Shown piece by piece: positions 1-8,603 of a stretch of 57,882 bases of DNA. This DNA comes from Candidatus Methylomirabilis sp. Its GTDB lineage: Bacteria > Methylomirabilota > Methylomirabilia > Methylomirabilales > Methylomirabilaceae. Every line of letters starts with the position of its first letter. Position 1 is the stretch's first letter. The position numbers were made by a program, and so were the translations under genes. The stretch lies in NCBI GenBank assembly GCA_002634395.1, contig NSJM01000007.1:1-57882 (forward strand). Direction: 5' to 3'. The notes under the pieces are model-generated. The model searched no databases. It saw only the letters and a program-made list of their open reading frames with translations, and was not told the origin of the DNA.

Positions 1-1155
1 GGGAGCCAGGGCTGGGAGTTCCTGGAGCTCGGGCGCTTCTGGCACATTCTTATGCTGGCTTCATTCTGTCTGTGGGTGTACATCATCTTCCGCGCGGTCA
101 AGCCGTGGATCACGAGCCAGAACCTCTGGTCCGTGCCGGCCTGGCTGTTCTACGGCAGCGGGATCATGGTGCTGTTCCTGTTCTTCGGGATGTTCATGAC
201 CCCGTCGCAGAACTTCGCCATCGCGGACTACTGGCGGTGGATGAACATTCACATGTGGGTTGAGGTCACCTTCGAGGTCTTCACCACCTGTATCGTTGGG
301 TATATGCTGGTGCAGATGGGTCTGGTCAACCGGGCTATGGCCGAGCGGGTTATCTTCCTGGCCGTCATGATGTTCCTGGTGACTGCCCTGATCGGGATCT
401 CCCACAACTTCTACTGGATCGCCAAGCCGACAGGGATCATCGCACTGGGTAGCGTCTTCTCCACCATGCAGGTGTTGCCGCTGCTCCTGATTACCCTGGA
501 TGCCTGGAAGATGCGGACGGAGCGGGCGAAGGCCCATGAGCATCTTGCCGAGGGCAAGCAGCGCTTCGTGATGGACGGCGTCTGGACATTCATCCTCGCC
601 GTGAACTTCTGGAATATCTTCGGCGCGGGCGTGATGGGCTCACTGATCAACCTGCCCATCATCAACTACTATGAGCATGGCACCTATCTCACCAACAACC
701 ATGCCCATGGCGCCATGTTCGGCGTCAAGGGGAACATCGCCATTGCCGGTATGCTGTTTGCGTGTCAGCACCTGTTCCAGCGCTCTGCCTGGAATGAGAA
801 GCTGATCAAGGGTGTGTTCTGGTCCCTGCAGGTCGGCCTGGTCATGATGATGCTTATGGATATGTTCCCGGTCGGTCTGTATCAGCTTGCACACATCTTC
901 CAGTACGGTTTCTGGTATGGTCGGCAGCAGACGTTCGTGACGAACGAGGTATGGCATACGCTGACATGGCTGCGCTCGATCGGTGGCGTGGTCTTCCTGT
1001 TCGGCGGTGTTCTGCCTCTCATGTGGTTCATCCTGTCGAGGGCTGGACGGATGGTCCGCGAGGCTGCCGTCGTTGAAGAGGGTGAGTGGACAATCTACGA
1101 CAAAGAGAAGGCCAAGGAGCGGGAAGCTTGGGCCGCTTCTGACGAGGCTTTCTAG
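1..1155 (+). CDS. nod: Nitric oxide dismutase (Nod), C-terminal part, first copy
   Basis: The frame is open from the first base, so the 5' half lies outside the window; 384 residues are present. It is a qNOR-family membrane protein and keeps the Nod hallmarks: HMWVE supplies an FeB histidine and the glutamate, while the motif SHNFYW has Asn where respiratory NO reductases have a second FeB histidine. The HAHG motif should hold the heme ligands. Proposed reaction, from work on NC10 bacteria: 2 NO to N2 + O2. By direct reading, bases 1-837 are identical to 3374-4210 of the second copy. Bases 838-989 diverge, changing many residues, and 990-1055 are identical again. This suggests gene conversion sparing one patch. 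Activity of this particular copy is inferred. Confidence 0.93.
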   Translation, partial: GSQGWEFLELGRFWHILMLASFCLWVYIIFRAVKPWITSQNLWSVPAWLFYGSGIMVLFLFFGMFMTPSQNFAIADYWRWMNIHMWVEVTFEVFTTCIVGYMLVQMGLVNRAMAERVIFLAVMMFLVTALIGISHNFYWIAKPTGIIALGSVFSTMQVLPLLLITLDAWKMRTERAKAHEHLAEGKQRFVMDGVWTFILAVNFWNIFGAGVMGSLINLPIINYYEHGTYLTNNHAHGAMFGVKGNIAIAGMLFACQHLFQRSAWNEKLIKGVFWSLQVGLVMMMLMDMFPVGLYQLAHIFQYGFWYGRQQTFVTNEVWHTLTWLRSIGGVVFLFGGVLPLMWFILSRAGRMVREAAVVEEGEWTIYDKEKAKEREAWAASDEAF

Positions 1156-1190
1156 TCGTAGTATCTAGTTAGATCAAGTAAGCTTCCTTC

Positions 1191-1241
1191 CGGCACCCCT
1201 CGGTACAGCGACAACGCTGTGCTGAGGGGTGCCGCTTTTTT
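1191..1241 (+). terminator. Intrinsic terminator after nod copy 1
   Basis: A 10-bp perfect outer stem (1191-1200 with 1225-1234) encloses an inner 6-bp stem (1205-1210 with 1215-1220), and a run of six T follows at 1236-1241. It lies 36 bases after the nod stop codon, so the two nod copies are probably transcribed separately. A hairpin of the same layout follows copy 2. Confidence 0.88.
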
Positions 1242-2101
1242 AGCACAAGTGGGCCAGGCGCCTCTGGCCTCTAATCCTCCGCGCGTAACTTGCCATCGAC
1301 TCCCGCTTCTCTGCGCCTGCGCGCCATCCATTTAGATCTGCACGACCTGCTGGTGGTTCCAGGGGTAGTGTCCTAATTCAAGCCCCCTGGAGAGAGTACC
1401 ACCGGCTCGAAGGTCACTCCATGCTCCATTGCGAGCCGATGGCGAAGCAATCTTACCGTTCTCCAAGACTAGAAAGGCAGAACGGTTGAATTACTACGCT
1501 CCAGTTGGCCGCTTGCAATTGACCATGCGGCGGTTAGGGTACGAAATTAGGATAGTGCCTGTCCCACCGGCGGCTTGACATTATGGTGGTTTTGTCCCAT
1601 ATTATAATCAAACAGTGTTCTACTATTATTGGTTCAGGCTCACCCCGATAGCTTTATGACCGCTAAAGTGAAGGCGTCGTTTCCGCTCAGTTTTGGTGAA
1701 CCTTCGAAGAGTTCCATTTGCTGCCTAGCGGATGATCTACCGATAAATGCTCAGGCCGTTCACCCGCCAGTATCCACATGGGTGATGCATTTGCATCGTG
1801 AATTGAGCTGATCAGCTGATTGGCAGTGTCTAGTGGAGACCGTACACTAATATTATAATTCGACCGTGGGACAGTCTGTGGAGATAGGTTATGAACATAA
1901 CACGCTGGTCCAGTAAGCAGAACGGCATGCTACAGCCTAATCGATCGGATCGGTGCGGTCTGACCAGCGCCCTGATTGTCGCGCTGCAGACTCGTGCCCC
2001 TCCGATTTGTTGGGGTGCGGATGGCAAAGCGTAATACAGTCAAAAAGCAGGAATGAATGCGTGGCTACCTGAATCATAGGAACAGCCACTGGAGGTCAAA
2101 A
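1242..2101. other. Long leader/intergenic region between the nod copies
   Basis: About 860 bases without a convincing gene; the longest open frames (about 60 codons) have no ribosome site or family resemblance. It is more AT-rich than its surroundings around 1590-1860. It holds a promoter-like pair at 1575-1608 and two similar AT-rich stretches (1600-1609 and 1850-1860). These sit near oppositely oriented copies of CTGTCCCAC (1559-1567) and GTGGGACAG (1866-1874). There is also a loose inverted pair around TCCTAATT (near 1374 and, reversed, near 1548). The inverted motifs could be ends of a decayed mobile element or operator sites; the sequence alone does not decide. Confidence 0.5.
1575..1608 (+). 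promoter_or_regulatory. Candidate sigma-70 promoter upstream of nod copy 2
   Basis: A perfect TTGACA (1575-1580) is followed by TATTAT (1600-1605, 19-base spacer) overlapping TATAAT (1603-1608, 22-base spacer). The spacing is longer than the usual 17, so assignment is tentative. If used, the nod leader would be about 490 bases long. Confidence 0.4.
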
Positions 2102-4528
2102 ATGAGTCCGAATACTGGCGGGGCATTGAGTAAGAGTAGCAGAACGTTCGGTCAAATGCTGTTGGTCAAGAAATATTGGTGGTTTCATGCGTTGATTGTC
2201 ACCACGATCAGCCTTATTGGGTTAGTCGCACTCGGCGTCTGGACTTATACATCAGCTCCTCCGCTGACCAATTTTGTGTCGTCATCTTCCGGGGAAGCGG
2301 TGATTCCAGAGTGGGAAATTCAGCGTGGGAAGCAGGTGTTTCACCTTAAGGGCCTGATGACATACGGCTCCTTCTGGGGTGACGGAGGCGAGCGCGGGCC
2401 GGATTATACGGCCGAGGCCTTGCACCATACGTACGTCTCCATGAATAAGTACTATGAGAATGAAATCGCAAAAGAACGTCCTGTGACCCAAGATGATCGG
2501 GACATGATCTCGGTGAGGGTCAGGCGAGAGATCCGTGCGAATGGCTACGACGAGGCAACAAACGTTATTCGTATTAATGATGCCCAGGTTTTTGCCTATA
2601 AAGAACTCATCACCCATTATACGCGGACATTTACTGATCCTACCTATGAAGAAGCGTTTATGAAGGGGAGGATCCAGAATCACATCTCCAACCTCGATGA
2701 CCTCAAGGCCTTAGCGGGCTTTTTCTTCTGGGGAGGCTGGGTTTCCGGCGCGAATCGACCGGGTTTTGACTATACGTATACCCACAACTGGCCGCCTGAT
2801 CCGGCTGTCGGTAACACCCCGACGTTCGAGACCTATCTATGGAGCTTCATTTCGATCTTTGTGCTGTTCTGTGGTACCATGCTGGTCCTGTACGTCTACG
2901 GTGAAATGAAAGCCCTGCCTGGCGAGCCGTTCAACGGGCGGGATTGGTCACTGACCACAGTCGACCTTGAAAACAAGGGTGACGCCTACGTTCGTCCGAC
3001 CCAGCGCGCCACGTATAAGTTCTTTGCCTTTGCCGTGATCCTGTTCCTGATTCAGGTATTGGCCGGTATTCTGAGCGCAGAGGACTTTGTCGGTGGGGGA
3101 CCGGGCAACGCGATAGAGAAGAGCATACTTGGATTTATCATCCCCTTCTCCGTCACTCGCGGCTGGCATACTATCGTGCAGATCTACTGGTTCTTCATGG
3201 CTTGGGTCGGTTACACCCTTTTCTTCCTGCCCAGAATTTCAAAGGTTCCAAACGGGCAGCGGTTCCTGATCAACCTGCTCTTTACGCTGTGTCTCATTGT
3301 GGGTGCCGGCGCGCTGTTCGGCATCTATCTTGGACACACGGGGTATATGAGCGATGAGATGGCCTACTGGTTCGGGAGCCAGGGCTGGGAGTTCCTGGAG
3401 CTCGGGCGCTTCTGGCACATTCTTATGCTGGCTTCATTCTGTCTGTGGGTGTACATCATCTTCCGCGCGGTCAAGCCGTGGATCACGAGCCAGAACCTCT
3501 GGTCCGTGCCGGCCTGGCTGTTCTACGGCAGCGGGATCATGGTGCTGTTCCTGTTCTTCGGGATGTTCATGACCCCGTCGCAGAACTTCGCCATCGCGGA
3601 CTACTGGCGGTGGATGAACATTCACATGTGGGTTGAGGTCACCTTCGAGGTCTTCACCACCTGTATCGTTGGGTATATGCTGGTGCAGATGGGTCTGGTC
3701 AACCGGGCTATGGCCGAGCGGGTTATCTTCCTGGCCGTCATGATGTTCCTGGTGACTGCCCTGATCGGGATCTCCCACAACTTCTACTGGATCGCCAAGC
3801 CGACAGGGATCATCGCACTGGGTAGCGTCTTCTCCACCATGCAGGTGTTGCCGCTGCTCCTGATTACCCTGGATGCCTGGAAGATGCGGACGGAGCGGGC
3901 GAAGGCCCATGAGCATCTTGCCGAGGGCAAGCAGCGCTTCGTGATGGACGGCGTCTGGACATTCATCCTCGCCGTGAACTTCTGGAATATCTTCGGCGCG
4001 GGCGTGATGGGCTCACTGATCAACCTGCCCATCATCAACTACTATGAGCATGGCACCTATCTCACCAACAACCATGCCCATGGCGCCATGTTCGGCGTCA
4101 AGGGGAACATCGCCATTGCCGGTATGCTGTTTGCGTGTCAGCACCTGTTCCAGCGCTCTGCCTGGAATGAGAAGCTGATCAAGGGTGTGTTCTGGTCCCT
4201 GCAGGTCGGCTTAGTGCTGATGATGATGTTGGACCTGTTCCCGGTCGGTCTGTATCAGGTCGCGACCGTCTTCAAGAAAGGTCTCTGGGCCGCCCGAGCA
4301 CAGGCGCACGTCACAGATGGTGTGTGGATCACCTTGACGTGGATGCGCACAATCGGTGGCGCGGTCTTCCTGTTCGGCGGTGTTCTGCCTCTCATGTGGT
4401 TCATCCTGTCGAGGGCTGGACGGATGGTTCGTGAGGCCAGCGTCGTCGAAGAGGGTGAGTGGACAATCTACGATAGGGAGAAGGAGAAGGAGCGGGCTGC
4501 TTGGGCTGCCGGCGACGAAGCCTTCTAA
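2102..4528 (+). CDS. nod: Nitric oxide dismutase (Nod), complete second copy
   Basis: 808 residues; the start at 2102 is chosen because GGAGGT lies 5 bases upstream. Proposed to dismutate 2 NO to N2 and O2 in the cytoplasmic membrane, giving oxygen for methane oxidation. A qNOR-like N-terminal helix and soluble domain without a CxxCH (about 1-240) precede a multi-helix catalytic domain. His356, His658 and His660 are the likely heme ligands; His508, Glu512 and His559 the FeB ligands. Asn560 replaces the third FeB histidine. The AHYxxE quinol site of qNORs is replaced by AEDFVGG (Ala326 to Gly332). These changes separate Nod from true NO reductases in published comparisons. The role is family knowledge, not shown here. 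A hairpin follows the gene. Confidence 0.95.
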   Translation: MSPNTGGALSKSSRTFGQMLLVKKYWWFHALIVTTISLIGLVALGVWTYTSAPPLTNFVSSSSGEAVIPEWEIQRGKQVFHLKGLMTYGSFWGDGGERGPDYTAEALHHTYVSMNKYYENEIAKERPVTQDDRDMISVRVRREIRANGYDEATNVIRINDAQVFAYKELITHYTRTFTDPTYEEAFMKGRIQNHISNLDDLKALAGFFFWGGWVSGANRPGFDYTYTHNWPPDPAVGNTPTFETYLWSFISIFVLFCGTMLVLYVYGEMKALPGEPFNGRDWSLTTVDLENKGDAYVRPTQRATYKFFAFAVILFLIQVLAGILSAEDFVGGGPGNAIEKSILGFIIPFSVTRGWHTIVQIYWFFMAWVGYTLFFLPRISKVPNGQRFLINLLFTLCLIVGAGALFGIYLGHTGYMSDEMAYWFGSQGWEFLELGRFWHILMLASFCLWVYIIFRAVKPWITSQNLWSVPAWLFYGSGIMVLFLFFGMFMTPSQNFAIADYWRWMNIHMWVEVTFEVFTTCIVGYMLVQMGLVNRAMAERVIFLAVMMFLVTALIGISHNFYWIAKPTGIIALGSVFSTMQVLPLLLITLDAWKMRTERAKAHEHLAEGKQRFVMDGVWTFILAVNFWNIFGAGVMGSLINLPIINYYEHGTYLTNNHAHGAMFGVKGNIAIAGMLFACQHLFQRSAWNEKLIKGVFWSLQVGLVLMMMLDLFPVGLYQVATVFKKGLWAARAQAHVTDGVWITLTWMRTIGGAVFLFGGVLPLMWFILSRAGRMVREASVVEEGEWTIYDREKEKERAAWAAGDEAF

Positions 4529-4555
4529 CCTGATAGGGTAGACACCACTTCGTTT

Positions 4556-4604
4556 CGACACCCCCAGCGCAGCGATAGCGCTGTGCTGGGGGTGTCGCTT
4601 TGTT
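4556..4604 (+). terminator. Hairpin terminator after nod copy 2
   Basis: A 13-bp perfect stem, 4556-4568 with 4585-4597, is followed by a short T-rich stretch (CTTTGTTGG). The layout matches the hairpin after copy 1, though the stem sequence differs and the T tract is weaker. Confidence 0.75.
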
Positions 4605-4774
4605 GGCGCGGACGCTTTATACGTGAGACCTGATCCCAAACAGTACAGTTAAAAAAGCATCATGTTGTTCGTGACCCTTTGGTAACAAGGGGTTAGCGCA
4701 CCAACCACATATACACGAGTGACAAAACGATGTACACACAGGTTACCCCTTTAGACGAGAGGAGGGCAATTACG

Positions 4775-5182
4775 ATGCGCGTTCATTTTCTGTCCCGGCT
4801 CCGTTGCCAGTGGTTATGCGTGATGGTGATGTTGTTCGTCGTGGGGGCCTCTTCCACGTTTGCCGCTGAGCCCAAAGGAACGGTAAGCGCTCAGTCGAGG
4901 TACGATTCTGGGTGTGCGCGATGCCATGGCGCAAGCGGCAAAGGCAATGGACTACAGGCGATGGCGTTGTTTTTTATGTTTAAGATGCCCAACATGGCCG
5001 ATCCGGCCTATATGCAAACACGGTCTGATGACGTTCTCTTTCGAGCTATTAAGCAAGGTAAGGCATCGATGCCTTCGTTTGGGCTAAAACTGACCGATCC
5101 CGAGATCAAGGACCTGGTGGTCTACATCAGAAGCTTTACGAAGGCGCCAGGGTCCGCAAAGCCAGCGGTCACAGCGCACTAA
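4775..5182 (+). CDS. Small periplasmic c-type cytochrome
   Basis: 135 residues from the ATG at 4775, preferred over the in-frame ATG at 4730 because GGAGGG lies 8 bases upstream and a clean signal peptide follows (basic start, hydrophobic core, ATFAAE-type cleavage region near residue 30). One heme site, CARCH, is followed by GASGKGNG; a distal Met in MPSF and the ending LVVYIRSF are typical of class I cytochromes c. It is the first of four electron-transfer genes downstream of nod and could be a soluble electron carrier. It has its own leader after the nod hairpin. The partner is unknown. Confidence 0.85.
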   Translation: MRVHFLSRLRCQWLCVMVMLFVVGASSTFAAEPKGTVSAQSRYDSGCARCHGASGKGNGLQAMALFFMFKMPNMADPAYMQTRSDDVLFRAIKQGKASMPSFGLKLTDPEIKDLVVYIRSFTKAPGSAKPAVTAH

Positions 5183-5501
5183 ATCTGAAAGCCCTCGAAG
5201 CGACCGCTGAGCGTGCAGCGGCTTAGCGCGTTGATCTTGGCAAGGAGGGCTGTCGAGTTGCTTGCCGACGTCCTGTGCCGCCCCGCCGTGGGGCGGGCGG
5301 TGAAAATCCAAGAGGTGATTGTGCGAGCAGTTGATGGACGACTGAGACGGATGCGACCGCCGGAGTCAGCGTATGTTTCTGGCGAGCGCAGAGAGGATAA
5401 CAGCTTCTTGGTTATTTTTTCCACCGGCCAGCTACATAACACACAGAGTAAGGTCTAATGCGTCCGCATTAGTTCCTCACACGTAGCTTGAGGTGGTGGT
5501 G
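5183..5501. other. Intergenic stretch without recognised content
   Basis: About 320 bases between two cytochrome genes. An 81-codon plus-strand frame (5213-5458) lacks a ribosome site, signal peptide or recognisable motif. No terminator or clear promoter seen. Confidence 0.5.
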
Positions 5502-6200
5502 ATGCGAGCGATAGCGGGAGGGCCAAGGAAATGGCAAAACCGCGCCTATTTGACCGGCTTCTGTTTGGGATTTGCGCTCCTGGCGTTTACCGTGCTTCCC
5601 GTCGGGGAGTGGTTTCATGCGAAAGGATCCATGAATACAGGCCACGGCAAACTTGCCTGCGCGGCCTGCCACAAAAACGCACCGGGCAGCTTCCGCCAGC
5701 AGATTCAGGCCAACCTGCGCCATGCCCTTGGTCGGCGCGAAGGGCCCGCCCCCTTCTTCGGACGGCTTCCCGTGGGTAATGCGGACTGTATGGCCTGTCA
5801 CGAGCGGCCCAATGACCGCCACCCGGTCTATCGCTTCCTCGAGCCCCGTTTCAGCCAGGCTCGGGAAAAGCTGCGTCCCCATCAGTGCGTCTCCTGCCAC
5901 GCGGAGCACCAGGGCAGGCGTGTCACGTTGGCAGAGACCGGCTATTGCGTGAACTGTCACAAGGACACCCGCCTAAAGAAAGATCCAATCGACGTGTCCC
6001 ATGCGGATTTGATCGCCGGCAAACAATGGGACTCCTGCCTGGGCTGCCACGACTTCCACGGCAACCACATCATGCAGACTGAGAAATCGGTCGACAAGCG
6101 AACGCCGACAGAGAAAATCCGCGCCTATTTTGACGGTGGGCCCTCCCCGTACGGCACAACCCTTCACTACAAAGCAAAACAGGATGGTCAAGATGGCTAA
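5502..6200 (+). CDS. Membrane-anchored pentaheme c-type cytochrome
   Basis: 232 residues from ATG 5502, with GAGGTGG just upstream; three in-frame GTG codons directly before it are weaker choices. One N-terminal membrane helix (about 15-36) precedes a periplasmic domain with five CxxCH sites: CAACH (53), CMACH (96), CVSCH (129), CVNCH (149) and CLGCH (179). Extra histidines (HFHGNH-type surroundings near the last heme) suit bis-His ligation. The form recalls NapC/NrfH and c7-type multiheme proteins, but I cannot place it in a named family. It overlaps the next gene by 8 bases, so the two are translationally linked. Possible role: passing quinol electrons to periplasmic acceptors. Since napAB here has no napC, it is one candidate donor; that is inference. 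Confidence 0.85.
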   Translation: MRAIAGGPRKWQNRAYLTGFCLGFALLAFTVLPVGEWFHAKGSMNTGHGKLACAACHKNAPGSFRQQIQANLRHALGRREGPAPFFGRLPVGNADCMACHERPNDRHPVYRFLEPRFSQAREKLRPHQCVSCHAEHQGRRVTLAETGYCVNCHKDTRLKKDPIDVSHADLIAGKQWDSCLGCHDFHGNHIMQTEKSVDKRTPTEKIRAYFDGGPSPYGTTLHYKAKQDGQDG

Positions 6201-7062
6201 ACAACACTTCTGGATCGCCTGCCTGGCGCTGGGCGCCTTAAGCATCTACCTGTTTGTCAGTGCCCCGCCGCCATTGGAAGAGAAGAAGGCCGCCGATGCG
6301 GCCATCCCGGTGGAACGGATGTTTGAGATGCTCAAGGCGGAAAACGACGTGGTGAGGGCGATGTGGACCAAGGAAGTAGTCGGCGCGGGTAAGCAGACCG
6401 GCTTGAAATTCGACGAGCGTTGGCGCGAGGCGGACGTAGAGGCCGGTCCTTTGCCCGCATTGTTCCTGCGTGAGACGGCGAAAAGCCTGGAAAAGAACCC
6501 GACGCCGCTCAGCCTGTTCCTGGGGTCGGACTATCCCGTCAACTCAGCGAACCGCTTCGAGGGGCTACAGTTGGAAAAATTCCAGATGGTCAAGCAAACC
6601 CTCAAGCCGCAATTCTTCTTCATGCCAGACATTCAAATGCAGGTCGCCATGTTCAGTGATGTGGCGGTCGTCGAAGGCTGCATCCAATGCCATAACAAGC
6701 ACGAACAATCACCCAAGCACGACTGGAAGCTCAATGATGTGATGGGCGCGACCACGTGGATGTACCCAAGCGGCAGCGTATCCATGGATGAGTTGCTCCG
6801 CACGCTCGCCGCCTTACGCCAAAGCTTCAAGGATGCCTACGAGTCTTATCTTGAAAAGGCGCGGAAATTCGCCAATCCCCCCGCCATTGGCGAACACTGG
6901 CCGGCTGAGGGTTATTTCTTGCCGAGTTCCGAGGTGTTCATGGGGGAAATCGCCAAGCGCACAGCCCCGCACACCTTGGCGGCGCTCAGTTCGCTGGCAA
7001 GCAAGCCCCAACCGGGGTCAGCAACGAACAAAGAAGGGGGCGCCAATATCGTTACCCGGTAA
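6193..7062 (+). CDS. Membrane-anchored monoheme protein, DUF3365-like
   Basis: 289 residues from the ATG at 6193, inside the end of the upstream gene; ATG 6184 is an alternative. A single membrane helix (about 7-23) precedes a periplasmic domain. A PVNSANRFE stretch near 116 and one heme site CIQCH at 163-167, followed by a LNDVMGA segment, resemble the DUF3365 (Tll0287-like) heme c sensor fold. That assignment rests on motif order and is moderate. It sits between the pentaheme cytochrome and a four-helix membrane protein, which points to a complex or to redox or NO sensing next to nod. Confidence 0.75.
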   Translation: MAKQHFWIACLALGALSIYLFVSAPPPLEEKKAADAAIPVERMFEMLKAENDVVRAMWTKEVVGAGKQTGLKFDERWREADVEAGPLPALFLRETAKSLEKNPTPLSLFLGSDYPVNSANRFEGLQLEKFQMVKQTLKPQFFFMPDIQMQVAMFSDVAVVEGCIQCHNKHEQSPKHDWKLNDVMGATTWMYPSGSVSMDELLRTLAALRQSFKDAYESYLEKARKFANPPAIGEHWPAEGYFLPSSEVFMGEIAKRTAPHTLAALSSLASKPQPGSATNKEGGANIVTR

Positions 7063-7075
7063 AGGTGTGGTTTTC

Positions 7076-7603
7076 GTGCAAGACTTCATCCGTCTGAAAT
7101 CGTTGCTGTCGGTCGTCCTCAAGTCCGGCTTGCCCGCCAAGGGGTATTTTCGGGTGGGTCTGTTCCTGCTGGCGGCCTTGATCGTCCAGCAATCGACCGG
7201 GTGGCAGTGGACCTTGTTGACCGGACTGCAAGACGACAATACGTATAAGCTCACCACAGGTTTCGGATTGCTCGCGTTGATCCTGTATCAATGGCGTTTT
7301 TCCGTGAAGCGTGCCCAAGGGGAGCAGCGCAAGGCCGCAACCATGATGGGTCGCCACAAACTGTTCGGCGCCCTGTTTCCGTTGTTTTTCTTGAGCCATT
7401 CCCAAATCCTGGGCTATGGCTATCTCGGGATCCTCAGTCTGACGTTGTTGCTGGCCTTTCTCACCGGCCTGTTCAATTTTCAAATCGTCACAATCCACAA
7501 GTCTTGGTACAGGCCGGCGTGGATCAGTGCCCATGTCGGATTATCTATGGCGTTGTTGCTGCTCATGGCGTACCACGTCTACATAGACTATGCCTTTAAG
7601 TAG
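7076..7603 (+). CDS. Four-helix membrane protein, possible b-type cytochrome
   Basis: 175 residues if started at GTG 7076; GTG 7067 is equally in frame and an AAAGG lies just upstream of both. Four hydrophobic helices are visible (about 23-41, 56-72, 95-125 and 150-170). Histidines at helix ends and within helices (GRHKLFG, FLSHSQ, TIHKSW, SAHVGL, AYHVY) could bind heme b as in cytochrome b561-like proteins. It begins 13 bases after the DUF3365-like gene, so it is very likely in the same operon. It may be the quinol-reactive membrane subunit of this cytochrome cluster. Family not firmly recognised. Confidence 0.7.
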   Translation: MQDFIRLKSLLSVVLKSGLPAKGYFRVGLFLLAALIVQQSTGWQWTLLTGLQDDNTYKLTTGFGLLALILYQWRFSVKRAQGEQRKAATMMGRHKLFGALFPLFFLSHSQILGYGYLGILSLTLLLAFLTGLFNFQIVTIHKSWYRPAWISAHVGLSMALLLLMAYHVYIDYAFK

Positions 7604-7664
7604 GGAAAGGATTCGCCACCGACCGTTTCGTGAGGCCTGCGTTGTCGAGGAGGGTGATCTGGCC

Positions 7665-7730
7665 CGTCATTCCGTGCTCGACACGGAATCCGGCTTGGCC
7701 CTCGAGATACCGGCTTTCGCCGGTATGACG
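7665..7730. repeat. Dispersed palindromic repeat (CGTCATTCC family)
   Basis: Begins CGTCATTCCG and ends GGTATGACG, with internal inverted pieces (CGTGCTCGACACG and ACCGGCTTTCGCCGGT). It is of the common extragenic type with GTCATTCC ends. It lies between the convergent ends of the cytochrome cluster and nadE and could form a bidirectional hairpin. Confidence 0.7.
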
Positions 7731-7781
7731 AACTTGCGGCAAGCTGCGGGGAATGAACCCGCTGTAGATTCAATAGCAGCG

Positions 7782-8603
7782 TTACTTACCCCAGTCGCGG
7801 GGGTAACGGAAGTCGCGGTCGATGGTGCGGGCGGAGATCTTGGCGATGAGGGGAGGGCGCCGCTTGTACTGGGAGGCCTGGACCTTGGCGAGAACGGCTC
7901 TGACGAATCGTTCGTCGAAGCCGGCCGCAATAAGATCGGGGATATCGTACCGGCGGTCCACCATCAGGTAGAGGATCCGATCGACCTCCTCATAGGTAAA
8001 GCCGAGCTCCGCCTCGTCAGTCTGCCCAGCCCAGAGGTCACCGCTGGGCGCCTTTTCGACGATGACCTCCGGGATAGCCATGTGGCGCGCCAGTTGCCGG
8101 ACCTGGGTCTTGTACAGGTCACCCAGGGGGTTGATGGCGCTGGCCATATCGCCATATAGTGTACCATACCCCAGCAGCAGCTCCGTCTTATTGCTGGTCC
8201 CCAGGACCAGGGCCTTGAGCCTGGCTGAATGGTCGAACAGAATGGTCATTCGCTCGCGAGCCATCTTGTTGCCGCGGCGGACCTGATCCGATTCTGGGAA
8301 CCGTTCGAAATAGGCGTCCACCATCGGCGTGATCTCGATGACGTCCGATTGGATGCGGAGTTGCTTCACCACCAGTTCGGCGTGCTCCCGGCTCTCCGGA
8401 CTGCTGGTCCGGTACGGCATCAGGAGGGCCCAAACATTCTCGGCGCCGAGGGCCTTGGCCCCGAGATATGCGGAGAGCGCTGAATCCACCCCGCCGGAAA
8501 GTCCAACCACGATACGACTGAACCCGGCCTTTCGAACTTCGTTGACGATAAACCCGGTCAGGATCTGTTGGACGAATTCGCAGTTCAAGGAGAGATCGAT
8601 CAT
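7782..8603 (-). CDS. nadE: NAD+ synthetase, ATP-pyrophosphatase subunit
   Basis: 273 residues. Adenylates nicotinic acid adenine dinucleotide and amidates it to NAD+. The P-loop SGGVDSA near 36-42 is the ATP-pyrophosphatase signature; [14 protein letters not shown] and the ending [24 protein letters not shown] fit the NadE family. The length is that of the ammonia-dependent form, but the preceding gene, overlapping by 4 bases, encodes a nitrilase-type glutaminase. Together they look like a split version of the glutamine-dependent enzyme. Confidence 0.93.
   Translation of the reverse strand: MIDLSLNCEFVQQILTGFIVNEVRKAGFSRIVVGLSGGVDSALSAYLGAKALGAENVWALLMPYRTSSPESREHAELVVKQLRIQSDVIEITPMVDAYFERFPESDQVRRGNKMARERMTILFDHSARLKALVLGTSNKTELLLGYGTLYGDMASAINPLGDLYKTQVRQLARHMAIPEVIVEKAPSGDLWAGQTDEAELGFTYEEVDRILYLMVDRRYDIPDLIAAGFDERFVRAVLAKVQASQYKRRPPLIAKISARTIDRDFRYPRDWGK

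Noticed and set aside
61-543. Minus-strand 160-codon frame, mirrored at 3434-3916
   Set aside because: It is the antisense of nod; it appears twice only because the two nod copies are identical there. His/Pro/Gln/Asp-rich composition, no ribosome site.
1629-1811. 60-codon frame in the nod leader
   Set aside because: No ribosome site, no motif, and the region has non-coding character.
2102-4528. Annotation of the complete nod as an ordinary qNOR
   Set aside because: The FeB histidine pair and quinol site of respiratory qNORs are missing, which does not fit NO-to-N2O reduction with quinol.
5213-5458. 81-codon frame between cytochrome genes
   Set aside because: No Shine-Dalgarno, no signal peptide, no recognised motif.
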